From Qipengyuania sp. ABI-127-1 (GTDB lineage Bacteria > Pseudomonadota > Alphaproteobacteria > Sphingomonadales > Sphingomonadaceae): DNA of 64,000 bases. The translations under genes and the position numbers were made by a program. The stretch is from contig JALJCR010000001.1 of assembly GCA_022953095.1 (NCBI GenBank), forward strand, positions 1,708,501 to 1,772,500, given 5' to 3'. The notes below the pieces were generated by a model, which saw nothing but the letters and a program-made list of their open reading frames with translations, did not search any database and was not told where the DNA came from. Within the stretch, counting starts at the first letter, position 1. The number at the start of each line of letters is the position of its first letter. Of this stretch, positions 1 through 9,400 are shown one piece after another.

Positions 1-451
1 ACTCGATCGCATGAGCTTCGACGTCTACGAAACGCATGAACGCATCGAGGCGAAGGAGCGCCCGATCGTGGTGATCACTTCGAACAACGAAAAAGAACTG
101 CCCGACGCCTTCCTGCGCCGCTGCTTCTTCCATTACATCAAATTCCCCGATACCGAGACGATGCGCGAGATCATCGAGGTCCACTTCCCCGGCATCCAAA
201 AGAGCCTCGTCACCAAGGCGATGGAAATCTTCTACGAAATCCGCGATGTGCCAGGCCTCAAGAAGAAGCCCTCGACCAGCGAATTGCTCGACTGGCTCAA
301 ACTGCTCCTCAACGAGGACATGCCGCTCGAGGTGCTGCAAGACGCGAACCCCAATGCCGCGATTCCGCCACTGCACGGCGCACTGCTCAAGAACGAGCAG
401 GACGTGATGATGTTCGAACGTCTCGCCTTCATGGCGCGGCGGCAAAGCTGA
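1..451 (+). CDS. MoxR-family AAA+ ATPase, 3' part
   Basis: The reading frame is open from the window edge (codons from base 2), so only the C-terminal ~149 residues are present. They match the end of a MoxR AAA+ module: a sensor-1 stretch (ITSNNEKELPDAFLRRC) with its asparagine and the arginine-finger region, then a helical lid with a sensor-2-like STSELLDWLK segment. MoxR ATPases are chaperone-like and usually act with a VWA-domain protein. The matching VWA gene lies at 2415-3599, two genes away. The stop codon overlaps the next start (TGATG at 449-453), so the GFA gene is probably co-translated. Family is clear; the substrate cannot be told from sequence. Confidence 0.88.
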   Translation, partial: LDRMSFDVYETHERIEAKERPIVVITSNNEKELPDAFLRRCFFHYIKFPDTETMREIIEVHFPGIQKSLVTKAMEIFYEIRDVPGLKKKPSTSELLDWLKLLLNEDMPLEVLQDANPNAAIPPLHGALLKNEQDVMMFERLAFMARRQS

Positions 452-900
452 TGTCGCATCAAGGTGGCTGCCTTTGCGGCGCCGTTCGGTTCGAGATTGC
501 CTCGGACCCGATCGGAGCACGGTACTGCTGGTGCCGCGACTGCCAGCGGATCGCGTCCGGAATGGCCACTGTGAATGTGTTGTTTCCGGCCGAAGCGGTC
601 ACCTATTTGGGCGAAATGACGGCGATGCGCCGGGTCGCGGACAGCGGCAATACCGTTGAACGGGCTTTCTGCGCAAAATGCGGTTCGCAAATGTATAGCA
701 AGACGGTCATCGGTCCCGAGCAACCGATGCGCGTGCGCGCCGGAACGCTGGATGATCCCGAAATCTGCCCGCCGAGCATGATCATCTGGGGATCGAGCGC
801 GCCGAGCTGGGCGCCCTTCCCCGATGGCATGCCGGTGCTCGAGGCCGGTCCGGGATCGCCAGAGTGGCGCCGCCCGGATTCCCCTCAAGAGAAGCTGTAA
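451..900 (+). CDS. GFA/CENP-V family zinc protein
   Basis: A 149-residue protein with the GFA fold. An N-terminal [11 protein letters not shown] motif supplies the first zinc cysteines, CWCRDCQR follows near residue 27, and [10 protein letters not shown] around residue 72 gives the last CxxC. Named after glutathione-dependent formaldehyde-activating enzyme, most members have no proven activity and the S-hydroxymethylglutathione role is contested. Length (about 150) is normal for a one-domain member. The ATG overlaps the MoxR stop. Its 3' end overlaps the convergent chemoreceptor gene by 16 bases. Function beyond zinc binding is not inferable here. Confidence 0.85.
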   Translation: MSHQGGCLCGAVRFEIASDPIGARYCWCRDCQRIASGMATVNVLFPAEAVTYLGEMTAMRRVADSGNTVERAFCAKCGSQMYSKTVIGPEQPMRVRAGTLDDPEICPPSMIIWGSSAPSWAPFPDGMPVLEAGPGSPEWRRPDSPQEKL

Positions 901-2288
901 GCCAGCTCGAAATCGCCCCAACGGCGCCCGTTGACGATAAGCGGGACATAAACATTGCGCACTACGCGATAGGACTGGCCGTCATTTTCGTGACGATAGA
1001 CCGCCATCATATAGCTCGCATCGCTCTTTTTCGCCTTCTGATCTATGGGATTGAAGATGATGCGGCCGTTACGGCAATACTTGGTGTCGTGAGCCAGATC
1101 ACCGGTTGGCGCTTTTGAGTTCCGCGTGAGATGCGTCGGAAGATAACCGTTCACATCACTGCATACAGAACCGAGAATGTCGCCGCCCTCCGCGCCTGCC
1201 GCTGCGTCGAGCACGGGGCGCCAATGCTCGTTCGCCCATTCCATCAACCCGGTCCGGAAGCGTTGGGGGTTCGATCCTTCGATTGGGCGATAGTCCCGGT
1301 CGAAGAGCTGCTCGAGTGTCAGTTCGCCTTTGGCGATGGCTTCCTCGGCCATAACGATGATGTCCTGCGCATGGTCTTGCGCTTTCTCGACCATCGCGCT
1401 GTCTTGCGGCGAAAGGCCCGCCTTGACCAGCTTGTCGAACATTTCACTGGCGATCAGTTCAAGGCTTTCCATCCGGTCATGCGCATTCGCGAGGTTGTTC
1501 TCGTTTTCCTTGACCGAGCCATCGAAATTGCCGAGCACGTCCTGCACGCTGTGGACATGATCCGAGATCGTCGCGGTATTGCGTGCGATCTGGTCTTGCT
1601 GTCCATCGACTTCGAGCAGCAGCGCCGTAACACTGCGCATCGTATCCTCGATCGAACCGACCGAGTTCTTGGCCTGGCTGCTGGCGGCGGCACCGCTCTC
1701 GATTTTCTCGATCACCTGGCCGGCCTCTTTTCCGAGCATGTCGACCGTGCGGCCAATTTCTTCGGTCGCCTTGCGGGTTTCGCTGGCGAGCGACTTCACC
1801 TCGTTGGCGACGACCGCGAAGGTGCGCCCCTGCTCACCGGCGCGCATCGCCTCGATCGTGGCATTGAGCGCGAGGATATTGGTCGTCTCGGCGATTTGGT
1901 CGATTTCCTGGCTCGAACGGCGTACCTGATCCATCGCCGCAGCAAAGCCGGTGACATGCTCGGTCAGAGTCTCGACTAGGCTGAGCAGATTGCCGATCTC
2001 GTTGAGCGAATTGCTGATCATCAGCGAGCCATCGTTGAGCCGTTCGATCGCGCGTTCAGACAGCAGGCGCGCTTCGTCGCTAGCCTCGAGAACCTTGCGC
2101 TGATCGTCGTCAAGCGCGCGGACGGTTCCCTGCAGTTCGACATATTCTCGGCGCAAATGCCCGAAGGAATCGATGACGTCCCGCACTATGCCGGCGACAT
2201 CCGAGCAGCCCACGGCAACTTTGCCGCAAGTCTCGGGTATCTGGTCGAGTGCCGATGCGCCCGGGGCATCGATCGCGCTAAGTTCCAT
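885..2288 (-). CDS. Soluble methyl-accepting chemotaxis protein with C-terminal sensor domain
   Basis: Product of 467 residues if started at the ATG at 2286-2288 ([10 protein letters not shown]). The reading frame stays open upstream but would run into the divergent VWA gene. There is no transmembrane segment or HAMP domain, so it should be cytoplasmic. Residues ~80-290 are the MCP signalling coiled coil with the hairpin tip ([20 protein letters not shown], then [10 protein letters not shown]) that contacts CheA and CheW. After it comes a ~140-residue C-terminal domain with CRNGRIIF and [12 protein letters not shown] motifs, resembling the Cache-like ligand domain that follows the hub in soluble alphaproteobacterial chemoreceptors. 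No che genes are nearby, so it is an orphan receptor. Confidence 0.87.
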   Translation of the reverse strand: MELSAIDAPGASALDQIPETCGKVAVGCSDVAGIVRDVIDSFGHLRREYVELQGTVRALDDDQRKVLEASDEARLLSERAIERLNDGSLMISNSLNEIGNLLSLVETLTEHVTGFAAAMDQVRRSSQEIDQIAETTNILALNATIEAMRAGEQGRTFAVVANEVKSLASETRKATEEIGRTVDMLGKEAGQVIEKIESGAAASSQAKNSVGSIEDTMRSVTALLLEVDGQQDQIARNTATISDHVHSVQDVLGNFDGSVKENENNLANAHDRMESLELIASEMFDKLVKAGLSPQDSAMVEKAQDHAQDIIVMAEEAIAKGELTLEQLFDRDYRPIEGSNPQRFRTGLMEWANEHWRPVLDAAAGAEGGDILGSVCSDVNGYLPTHLTRNSKAPTGDLAHDTKYCRNGRIIFNPIDQKAKKSDASYMMAVYRHENDGQSYRVVRNVYVPLIVNGRRWGDFELAYSFS

Positions 2289-2414
2289 TGTCCAAGTGAC
2301 CCCTGAGTGGATTTTTGTGCGACCTGCGTAGGACAGGATGGTTAGCGGACGGTAAAGACAAAGTCGTAAATCGGGCACTGGTGCGGGCCGCAGGCACGCG
2401 CTAGACCCTCGTAC

Positions 2415-3599
2415 ATGTTCTTCAATTTCGTCGACGAGCTGCGCGCTGCGGGCATTCCCGCAAGCTTCAAGGAACACCTCACGCTGATCGAAGCGCTGGA
2501 TCGCGATGTGATCGAGCAATCACCGGAAGCGTTCTATTATCTCAGCCGCGCGACCTTCGTGAAGGACGAAGGCCTGCTCGATCGGTTCGATCAGGTTTTC
2601 CAGAAGGTCTTCAAGGGTATCCTGACCGATTACGGGCAGAACCCAGTCGATATTCCCGAAGACTGGCTGAAGGCCGTCGCCGAGAAATTCCTCTCCGAGG
2701 AAGAGATGGAGAAGATCAAGAGCCTGGGCGACTGGGACGAGATCATGGAGACGCTCAAGAAGCGGCTCGAGGAACAGGAAAAGCGCCACCAGGGCGGCAA
2801 TAAGTGGATCGGCACCGGGGGCACCTCGCCCTTCGGCAATTCGGGCTACAATCCCGAAGGCGTGCGGATCGGCGGCGAGAGCAGGCACAAGCGCGCGCTG
2901 AAGGTGTGGGACAAGCGCGAGTTCAAGAATCTCGACAACACCAAGGAACTGGGCACGCGCAACATCAAGATGGCGCTGCGCCGCCTGCGCCGCTTTGCCC
3001 GCGAAGGCGCGGCGGACGAGCTCGATCTCGACGCGACGATCGAAGGCACTGCCAAGCAGGGCTGGCTCGACATCCACATGCGGCCAGAACGGCATAATGC
3101 GGTCAAGCTGCTGTTATTCCTCGATGTCGGCGGCTCGATGGACCCGTTCATCAAGCTGTGCGAGGAGCTGTTCAGCGCCGCCACCGCCGAATTCAAGAAC
3201 CTCGAATTCTTCTACTTCCACAACTGCCTCTACGAAGGCGTGTGGAAGGACAACCGCCGCCGCTGGCAGGAACGCACCAAGACATGGGACGTGCTCCACA
3301 AATACGGGCACGATTACAAGGTGATCTTCGTCGGTGATGCGGCGATGAGCCCCTATGAAATCACCCATCCGGGCGGCAGCGTCGAGCATATGAACGAGGA
3401 AGCCGGCGCCACCTGGATGCAGCGCGTGACCAACACCTATCCCGCGACCGTGTGGCTCAATCCGGTGCCCGAGAAACAGTGGGGTTATTCGCAGTCGACC
3501 AAGGTGATGAAGCAACTGGTCAACGACCGCATGTATCCGCTGACGCTCGACGGTCTCGACGATGCCATGCGTGAACTGAGCCGCAAAACAGGCGCCTGA
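2415..3599 (+). CDS. VWA-domain protein, CoxE-like
   Basis: A 394-residue CoxE-type VWA protein. The N-terminal ~200 residues are helical and charged. The VWA domain follows with the MIDAS motif [11 protein letters not shown] (DxGxS) near residue 240, a second acidic/Thr site around VIFVGDAAM, and a conserved C-terminal [16 protein letters not shown] segment. Such proteins bind Mg2+ through MIDAS and work with MoxR AAA+ ATPases in assembling or activating metalloenzymes and complexes; CoxD/CoxE of CO dehydrogenase is the model. The MoxR gene at the window edge is the likely partner. No cox structural genes are visible, so the client is unknown. Confidence 0.9.
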   Translation: MFFNFVDELRAAGIPASFKEHLTLIEALDRDVIEQSPEAFYYLSRATFVKDEGLLDRFDQVFQKVFKGILTDYGQNPVDIPEDWLKAVAEKFLSEEEMEKIKSLGDWDEIMETLKKRLEEQEKRHQGGNKWIGTGGTSPFGNSGYNPEGVRIGGESRHKRALKVWDKREFKNLDNTKELGTRNIKMALRRLRRFAREGAADELDLDATIEGTAKQGWLDIHMRPERHNAVKLLLFLDVGGSMDPFIKLCEELFSAATAEFKNLEFFYFHNCLYEGVWKDNRRRWQERTKTWDVLHKYGHDYKVIFVGDAAMSPYEITHPGGSVEHMNEEAGATWMQRVTNTYPATVWLNPVPEKQWGYSQSTKVMKQLVNDRMYPLTLDGLDDAMRELSRKTGA

Positions 3600-3600
3600 G

Positions 3601-4434
3601 TTGAGACACAGCCGCTTCGAGGCGGTTCGCCTCCGCCTCGAACGCTTCGATCCGGGCACGGGCTGGCGGCTCTGGCTCTACGAATTCGTGCTGTTCGGTT
3701 TCAAACAGGCATGGGCTTGCCTGTTCGGCGGGTTGCTGCTGGCCCTGCTGCTGGCAACGCATTTCTTCTACCCGGAGAGCGCTGCGCTTCATCGCTACGA
3801 CTTTCTCACCCTCTCCGCGATTTCGTTACAGGCGGCGATGCTGGCCTTCCGGCTCGAGACCTGGGCCGAGGCGAAGGTCATCCTGATATTCCATATCGTC
3901 GGCACTGTGATGGAACTGTTCAAGACCGCCGCCGGATCGTGGATTTACCCCGAGGCAAGTGTTCTCCACATCGGCGCGGTGCCGCTGTTCTCGGGCTTCA
4001 TGTATGCGGCCGTCGGGAGCTATATCGCGCGCGTCTGGCGGATCTTCGACTTCCGCTTTACGAACTATCCCGCGCGCTGGGCCACACGGCTGCTGGCCGC
4101 CGCGATCTATATCAACTTTTTCGCCCACCACTGGCTGCCCGACATCCGCATGCTGCTGTTTGCGGTCACGATCCTCCTTTTCTGGCGAACGCGTATCCAT
4201 TTTCGTAACTGGCGCGACCATCGCTGGATGCCCTTATTGCTGGGTTTCCTACTGGTCGCACTGTTCATCTGGGGCGCGGAGAACATCGGCACGTTCGCAA
4301 GAGCCTGGACCTATCCCGGACAGGAGGATGGCTGGAAAATGGTCAGCCTGGCGAAGCTCGGCAGTTGGTTCCTGCTGATGTTGATCAGCTTCGTCCTGGT
4401 CGAACTGGTTTCGCCCGCGCGAAAGCCCGATTAG
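3601..4434 (+). CDS. DUF817 integral membrane protein
   Basis: A 277-residue polytopic protein with about eight hydrophobic segments, matching the DUF817 (YoaT-like) family through the region around HIVGTVMELFKTAAGSW and the FFAHHWLPD and WGAENIGTF motifs. Start is TTG at 3601, one base after the VWA stop, implying tight coupling; no closer ATG keeps the conserved N terminus. The stop overlaps the convergent MFS gene by four bases. No biochemical function is established for the family. The close spacing with a VWA gene may simply reflect compact gene packing. Confidence 0.85.
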   Translation: MRHSRFEAVRLRLERFDPGTGWRLWLYEFVLFGFKQAWACLFGGLLLALLLATHFFYPESAALHRYDFLTLSAISLQAAMLAFRLETWAEAKVILIFHIVGTVMELFKTAAGSWIYPEASVLHIGAVPLFSGFMYAAVGSYIARVWRIFDFRFTNYPARWATRLLAAAIYINFFAHHWLPDIRMLLFAVTILLFWRTRIHFRNWRDHRWMPLLLGFLLVALFIWGAENIGTFARAWTYPGQEDGWKMVSLAKLGSWFLLMLISFVLVELVSPARKPD

Positions 4435-5717
4435 CCCTTCTGGTCGAGCTCCTCGTTCAGCCGCAGCGAGCAGCGCCAGAAGAAGAATGCGGGAAGCAGG
4501 CCGAGGAAGGCCGCGCCATACAGCACGTAACGTACGCTTTCCTCGCCGAATTCCGGGCGCAACCAGTCCGACAACATGCCGAAGAAGAGCGGCCCCAGAC
4601 CCAGCCCGATCAGGTTCTGGAAGAACAGCAGCACCGCCGCCGCGATCGCCCTTGCGCGCAACGGCACAAGCCCCTGAGCCGCCGAATAGGTCGGTCCATA
4701 GTAAAGCGAGTTGAACAGCGTGGGCAGAAACAGCAGCGTCAGCGCGAATAGCCAGTTTTCCGCCTGATAAGCGAAAAAGGCGAGCGGCACTGCCAGAGCC
4801 ATGCCCACCGCCGGCGCAGTGAGGACGTGACGTCGATTTTCCGCCCCGTAGCGATCCGCCAGCCAGCCTCCGAGAAACGTCCCTGCGATGCCGGCGGCGC
4901 CGTTGACGACGCCGAACCAGAAGCCGACTTCACCCGGCGTCAACCCGTGGGTGCGCTGAAAGAAAATCGTGGTCCAGGTGGTCTTCCCGTAAGCAAGGAA
5001 AGCTGCGGCCGATCCCGCCACCAGCAGCAGTACGAATGCCTTGGACCCCATAACCGACCGAACCGCTTGCCCCAGGGGCATGGTTTGCTGCGCGTTCGAC
5101 GCGGCTTGTGCTTGCGTCAGCTGCCGCCGCGGCTCCTTGAGTACCCAGGCGACGACAATCGCCAGCAGGACACCCGGCACTCCGACAATGAAAAACGCCA
5201 TGCGCCAACCCACGAAATCGGCAAGCAGGCCACCGATCATCATGCCCAAAAGCGTGCCAACAGGTATGCCCAGGGCGTAGAAGGCCAGAGCCGAACTGCG
5301 CTTTTTCGGTTCGACCATATCGGCGATGAGCGAATGCGCGGGCGGTGTGCAACCGGCCTCCCCAATCCCTACCCCGATGCGGGCGAGCAGCAGTTGGACG
5401 AAATTCTGCGCCATGCCGCATAGCGCGGTCATTGCCGACCAGGTTGCGAGCGCCGCCGCGATCAACTTGGGCCGATGCGTCGTCGGACGGTCGGAAAACC
5501 GCGCGATCGGCAGGCCGAGAATGGTGTAGAACAGCGCGAAAGCCAGCCCTGTCATCAGCCCGATCTGCGTATCGCTCAGCCCCAGTTCGAGCCGGATCGG
5601 TTCGGCCAGAATGTTGACGATCTGCCGATCGATAAAATTGAAGATATAGACAATCAGCAGAATCCACAGGGTGACCCTGACCGATCCGCCGGTCTGGCGC
5701 GCTGCCGCAGTGACCAT
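4431..5717 (-). CDS. MFS transporter, Spinster-like
   Basis: A 428-residue, 12-TM major facilitator. Features include the N-terminal NFIDRQIVNILAEPI segment typical of the Spinster/sugar-acid MFS group, a motif-A-like ARFSDRPTTHR loop between TM2 and TM3, GIGEAGCTPPAHSLIAD in TM4, and a second motif-A copy GGWLADRYGAENRR in the C half. ATG at 5715-5717 is preceded by a purine-rich GGGAGAG Shine-Dalgarno on the minus strand. Substrate is unknown; sphingomonads hold many paralogues of this type. It may be read with the DUF1343 gene upstream (153-base gap), but no shared function is evident. Confidence 0.88.
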   Translation of the reverse strand: MVTAAARQTGGSVRVTLWILLIVYIFNFIDRQIVNILAEPIRLELGLSDTQIGLMTGLAFALFYTILGLPIARFSDRPTTHRPKLIAAALATWSAMTALCGMAQNFVQLLLARIGVGIGEAGCTPPAHSLIADMVEPKKRSSALAFYALGIPVGTLLGMMIGGLLADFVGWRMAFFIVGVPGVLLAIVVAWVLKEPRRQLTQAQAASNAQQTMPLGQAVRSVMGSKAFVLLLVAGSAAAFLAYGKTTWTTIFFQRTHGLTPGEVGFWFGVVNGAAGIAGTFLGGWLADRYGAENRRHVLTAPAVGMALAVPLAFFAYQAENWLFALTLLFLPTLFNSLYYGPTYSAAQGLVPLRARAIAAAVLLFFQNLIGLGLGPLFFGMLSDWLRPEFGEESVRYVLYGAAFLGLLPAFFFWRCSLRLNEELDQKG

Positions 5718-5870
5718 GAAAACTCTCTCCCGAAGCGCGGGTATGCCCGTCGCCGGGGCACAAGCTCTATGTCCAAGGCAATTCCGTCAACCCCGTTCGT
5801 CGAAAATCGAAGATCGGGTCGGTCAGCGCCCTACCGATATGGGGCGCCTCTTCATGGCTACGGTGCCGGA

Positions 5871-7073
5871 TCAGCTATAGATCAGGTGGGGGGCGATCGC
5901 TTCGCGCCAGGCAGCCTCATCGGCTGCGGCGAGTTCATCGAGATCGTCGGGCATGGCCTCGCCGTCGTCGACCCATTTGCGCAGGCTTGGCCCCCCGTTG
6001 ATGACATCGATGGCAAGCCGGTCGAACTCGTATTCATAGGGGAAGTCGCGCCAGATCGTATAATCCGGGTAAAGAGAGCGGATCGCCTTGAATGCCAGCG
6101 CCTGCAAGCGCCACGGCCGGAAAGCATGATGATCGTAGAACTTGCCTTCCGCATGGATCATCAAGCCGTTGCACAATGTGCCGGCATGTTTGTGGAAAGT
6201 CGGCTCGAACCAGCATTCGCGCAAGGCACAGCCGCGCAGCCATACGGGGGCCATGCGCTGCATTTCCGCAAGCACCGCCTTGGCATCGATGTCGGGCGCG
6301 CCGAACAGCACTTCGAGCGGCCTGGTCGTCCCCCGCCCTTCGCTCAAGGTCGTACCCTCCAGCATGACCGTCCCCGCATAGGCGCGGGCCATGTTGAGAT
6401 TGGCGGCATTGGGGCTGGGATTGATCCAGATGCGATCTTCGGGCCAGCCATAACCCGGCGCCTTGCCCGGTTTCCAGCCTTCCATCTCGATCACCCGCAG
6501 CTCGACATCGAGCTTGAAATGATCGACGAACCAGTGCGCCATCTCCCCCATGGTGAGGCCGTGACGCATGACCATCGGTCCGGCTCCGACGAAGCTTTCC
6601 TGCCCCGGCAGGAGCAGAGTTCCCTCGACTGGCCCACCGGCCGGATTGGGACGGTCGAGCACCCACACGCTCTTACCCGATTTAGCGGCTTCTTCCAGCA
6701 GGTAGAGCAGCGTCGTGACGAAGGTGTAGATGCGGCAGCCAAGGTCCTGCAGATCGAACAGGAAGATATCGGCGCTGGACATCATCTGGCCGGTCGGACG
6801 CCGCACTTCGCCGTAGAGACTGAAAACGGGGATACCGTATCGCGGATCGGTCTCGTCCCCGGTTTCGACCATATTATCCTGCTTATCGCCCTTCAGCCCG
6901 TGCTGCGGCCCGAAAGCCGAGGACACGGTCACGCCGCGTTCGATCAACGCATCGAGCGAATGGTCGAGATTGGCGGTGACCGAGGCAGGATGGGCGATCA
7001 GCGCCACCCGTTTGCCCTCCAGTGGCTTGCGCAGTTCCTCTTCCGTGAGGAGGCGATCGATACCGAATTTCAT
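5871..7073 (-). CDS. DUF1343 protein, NamZ-type exo-N-acetylmuramidase candidate
   Basis: A 400-residue DUF1343 protein. The family founder with known activity is Bacillus NamZ (YbbC), an exo-beta-N-acetylmuramidase of family GH171, so peptidoglycan fragment recycling is the best hypothesis. Seen here: the GPQHGLKGDKQDN segment, DLQDLGCRIYTFVTT, VLDRPNPAGG and WINPSPNAANL, all conserved blocks of the family. The ATG at 7071-7073 overlaps the stop of the upstream DOMON-like gene (ATGA), giving translational coupling; an in-frame start further upstream would lie inside that gene. No signal peptide is apparent, so a cytoplasmic role is more likely than secretion. Substrate specificity is inference. 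Confidence 0.85.
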   Translation of the reverse strand: MKFGIDRLLTEEELRKPLEGKRVALIAHPASVTANLDHSLDALIERGVTVSSAFGPQHGLKGDKQDNMVETGDETDPRYGIPVFSLYGEVRRPTGQMMSSADIFLFDLQDLGCRIYTFVTTLLYLLEEAAKSGKSVWVLDRPNPAGGPVEGTLLLPGQESFVGAGPMVMRHGLTMGEMAHWFVDHFKLDVELRVIEMEGWKPGKAPGYGWPEDRIWINPSPNAANLNMARAYAGTVMLEGTTLSEGRGTTRPLEVLFGAPDIDAKAVLAEMQRMAPVWLRGCALRECWFEPTFHKHAGTLCNGLMIHAEGKFYDHHAFRPWRLQALAFKAIRSLYPDYTIWRDFPYEYEFDRLAIDVINGGPSLRKWVDDGEAMPDDLDELAAADEAAWREAIAPHLIYS

Positions 7074-7612
7074 GCGTCGTTCGGTGCCCCAAGCCGTGCG
7101 GTGAAGCAAGCCGGATCGTGAAAATCGGGCGCGGGGCCGTCATGCTCCAGCGCCCAGTAACTCTTTTGGCCACCGGCCTCCTCGATGACGCAGGCGAGCG
7201 CCATAGCACATTCTTCCTGCGGCAATCCTGCTGCCGGAATTGCCGCATCGAAGATGGCGAAAGCGCTGCCCGGTCGCATCGTGCACACCGGAGCTCGGGG
7301 CATGGTCCGTTCGGTCATGCCCGTCCGCCGGGCCGCGAAATCGTAAGCGTTCCAGCGTTCGGAAGGCGACAGGTTGAACTCCGAATAGGAACTGTCTCCC
7401 GGGGGCCTAAGAAACATTTCGAAACAGGTCGTCTGCCAGAGGTCATCTGCCCTGCCCTTGCCCGCAAATGGCGGGACCACCAGTTTGCCCGATCCTTCGA
7501 TGCGCCAGCGAAGGTGCAACCAGTTCCGATCACGCCCGACGATCCGCGTTTCCACACTCGAAACAGCCAAAGGTGGATGGGCCGGATGCGGGCGCAATCG
7601 ATACGTTTTCAT
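7070..7612 (-). CDS. DOMON-like (CBM9-like) protein
   Basis: A 180-residue protein resembling the DOMON-like/CBM9-type beta-sandwich found widely in sphingomonads. Recognisable blocks are the [27 protein letters not shown] run (split here for length: [12 protein letters not shown] then YSEFNLSPS), WNAYDF and the C-terminal HDPACF. CBM9-type folds bind sugars or haem, but this cytoplasmic version has no proven ligand. It precedes and overlaps the DUF1343 gene, so a role near muropeptide or sugar handling is a reasonable guess. Its ATG lies only 32 bases from the divergent tyrS start, so the two promoters must overlap. Confidence 0.8.
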   Translation of the reverse strand: MKTYRLRPHPAHPPLAVSSVETRIVGRDRNWLHLRWRIEGSGKLVVPPFAGKGRADDLWQTTCFEMFLRPPGDSSYSEFNLSPSERWNAYDFAARRTGMTERTMPRAPVCTMRPGSAFAIFDAAIPAAGLPQEECAMALACVIEEAGGQKSYWALEHDGPAPDFHDPACFTARLGAPNDA

Positions 7613-7644
7613 GCCGCCTCTTACCTGCTAGCGGGCGCTTCGTC

Positions 7645-8874
7645 ATGAGCAACTACTCCTCCGATCTCCTGCGCCTGCTCGAAGAGCGTGGCTACATCCA
7701 CCAGATTACCGATTCGGAAGGCCTCGATGCGCTTGCCGCAAAGCAGATCGTGCCCGGCTATATCGGGTTCGATGCGACCGCGCCCTCGCTCCATATCGGC
7801 AGCCTGGTCCAGATCATGATGCTGCGCCGGTTGCAGCAGACCGGTCACAAACCCATCGTTCTGATGGGCGGAGGGACGACGCGGATCGGTGACCCCACGG
7901 GCCGCGACGAAAGCCGCAAGATGCTGACCGACGAGGCGATCGCGGCCAACATCGCCGGTATTCGCACAGTCTTCGAGAGGCTGTTGAAATTCGGTGACGG
8001 ACCGACCGATGCGGTCATGGTCGATAACCAGGATTGGTTGAGCAAGCTGGGCTATATCGAGATGCTGCAGAAGGTCGGCACGCATTTCACGATCAATCGT
8101 ATGCTGACGTTCGATTCGGTGCGCCTGCGGCTCGAACGCGAACAGCCGATGACCTTCCTCGAATTCAACTACATGATCCTGCAAGGCTACGATTTCCGGT
8201 ACCTGTCGCAGGAAATGGGCGTACGTCTGCAAATGGGCGGCAGCGATCAGTGGGGCAATATCGTCAACGGGATGGAACTCGGTCGTCGGATGGACGGCGC
8301 TGAGCTGTTCGGGTTGACCACCCCGCTTCTGACCACCGCCGACGGCGCCAAGATGGGGAAGACCGCCGCCGGGGCCGTGTGGCTAAACGAAGCGCAGTTG
8401 CCGAGCTACGATTTCTGGCAGTACTGGCGCAATGTCGACGATCGCGACGTGGGCCGTTTCCTGCGCCTGTTCACCGATCTCCCGCTCGAGGAGATTGCGC
8501 GTCTCGAATCGCTCGGAGGTGCTCAGATCAACGATGCGAAGACGGTTCTCGCCAATGAGGTAACCAAGCTGGTGCGCGGCGAGGAAGCCGCCGTCCTGGC
8601 CGCGAGTACCGCTGCCGAAACTTTCGCCGGAGGCGGCGCCGGGGCCGACCTTCCATCACTCGACGTGGGCGATGACGGTATGCGGATCGGTGCGGTGCTT
8701 ACTGCGCTTGGCTTCACCGCCTCAAACGGGGAGGCCAAGCGGAAGCTGGCGGAAGGCGCGGTCAAACTGGATGGAAAGCCGGTGACCGATCCGGGCTTTC
8801 TGGTCGCAATCGATGAAGGCACCGAATCGAAGCTCAGCCTGGGCAAAAAGAAACACGCGATCATTCGCCGCTAA
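7645..8874 (+). CDS. tyrS: Tyrosyl-tRNA synthetase
   Basis: TyrRS, 409 residues, charges tRNA-Tyr in the cytoplasm. Class I signatures are present: HIGS at residues 50-53, the tyrosine-binding QGYDF, the GGSDQWGNI block, and a KMGKT version of KMSKS. A C-terminal S4 RNA-binding domain (residues ~345-409) includes [19 protein letters not shown]. The ATG at 7645 gives the canonical N terminus; the frame is open further upstream but overlaps the divergent DOMON-like gene. Monocistronic by position: divergent neighbour upstream, hairpin downstream. Confidence 0.97.
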   Translation: MSNYSSDLLRLLEERGYIHQITDSEGLDALAAKQIVPGYIGFDATAPSLHIGSLVQIMMLRRLQQTGHKPIVLMGGGTTRIGDPTGRDESRKMLTDEAIAANIAGIRTVFERLLKFGDGPTDAVMVDNQDWLSKLGYIEMLQKVGTHFTINRMLTFDSVRLRLEREQPMTFLEFNYMILQGYDFRYLSQEMGVRLQMGGSDQWGNIVNGMELGRRMDGAELFGLTTPLLTTADGAKMGKTAAGAVWLNEAQLPSYDFWQYWRNVDDRDVGRFLRLFTDLPLEEIARLESLGGAQINDAKTVLANEVTKLVRGEEAAVLAASTAAETFAGGGAGADLPSLDVGDDGMRIGAVLTALGFTASNGEAKRKLAEGAVKLDGKPVTDPGFLVAIDEGTESKLSLGKKKHAIIRR

Positions 8875-8887
8875 TTGTCGGTGAACC

Positions 8888-8908
8888 GTTCATCCATCGG
8901 GGATGAAC
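8888..8908 (+). terminator. Hairpin after tyrS
   Basis: An 8-bp perfect stem GTTCATCC/GGATGAAC with a 5-base loop, 14 bases after the tyrS stop. No T-run follows, so it may be only a 3' stabiliser or a weak terminator. Confidence 0.4.
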
Positions 8909-8987
8909 CGCTGGACCGGTTTACCAATTGGCAGCCTTTTACGCCCATAAAGTCGGGCAATCGTTTCATCGCAGAGGGGCCGCCCGC

Positions 8988-9326
8988 ATGAGTGCCGGAG
9001 CACAACTGAGCGTTACCGACCAGCGGCGCATGACGCGTCACCCGGTCGATTACCCGGTCATCGCCGAACATTTCGGCAAGGGCGATGTGCGCCTTCATAT
9101 TGCCAATATTTCCGCCAATGGCTTCATGATCGACAATGCGGAAGCTATCGAGCGCGGTGAACGAGTGATCGTGCGCCTGCCGGTGATCGGCCGTATCGAA
9201 GCCTATTGCATCTGGACCCGCGACAATCGCGCGGGCTTTCAGTTCGAACGCATCATCCGGGTCGACGATTTTCTGGCGATGATCGACACGCTGCAACCCA
9301 ATCCTCGCCTGCGTAAGCTGCGCTGA
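8988..9326 (+). CDS. PilZ-domain protein
   Basis: A 112-residue stand-alone PilZ protein, a cyclic di-GMP receptor fold. Both binding motifs are visible: RxxxR in QRRMTRHPVDYP and (D/N)xSxxG in ANISANGF. The ATG at 8988 follows a purine-rich GCAGAGGGG; a longer in-frame version starting at 8928 adds only unconserved residues. The gene is isolated between two hairpins. A cyclic di-GMP phosphodiesterase-type protein is encoded at 60770-62005, but no direct link can be shown. The output target is unknown. Confidence 0.87.
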   Translation: MSAGAQLSVTDQRRMTRHPVDYPVIAEHFGKGDVRLHIANISANGFMIDNAEAIERGERVIVRLPVIGRIEAYCIWTRDNRAGFQFERIIRVDDFLAMIDTLQPNPRLRKLR

Positions 9327-9355
9327 TCCGCAACGCCTTCTACTAGAACGACAAG

Positions 9356-9387
9356 CAGGCCCGTCTTCACAAGTGAAGGCGGGCCTG
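9356..9387 (+). terminator. Terminator-like hairpin after PilZ gene
   Basis: A 15-bp stem starting CAGGCCCGTCTTCAC (one G:T pair) closed by a two-base gap, ending 13 bases before the next start codon. No clear T-run. It separates the PilZ gene from the MFS operon and also sits in the leader of that operon. Confidence 0.6.
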
Positions 9388-9400
9388 TCATGCGTCCGGC

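Noticed and set aside
5475-7121. A 548-codon plus-strand frame opposite the DUF1343 gene
   Set aside because: Antisense shadow of a conserved family; no domain.
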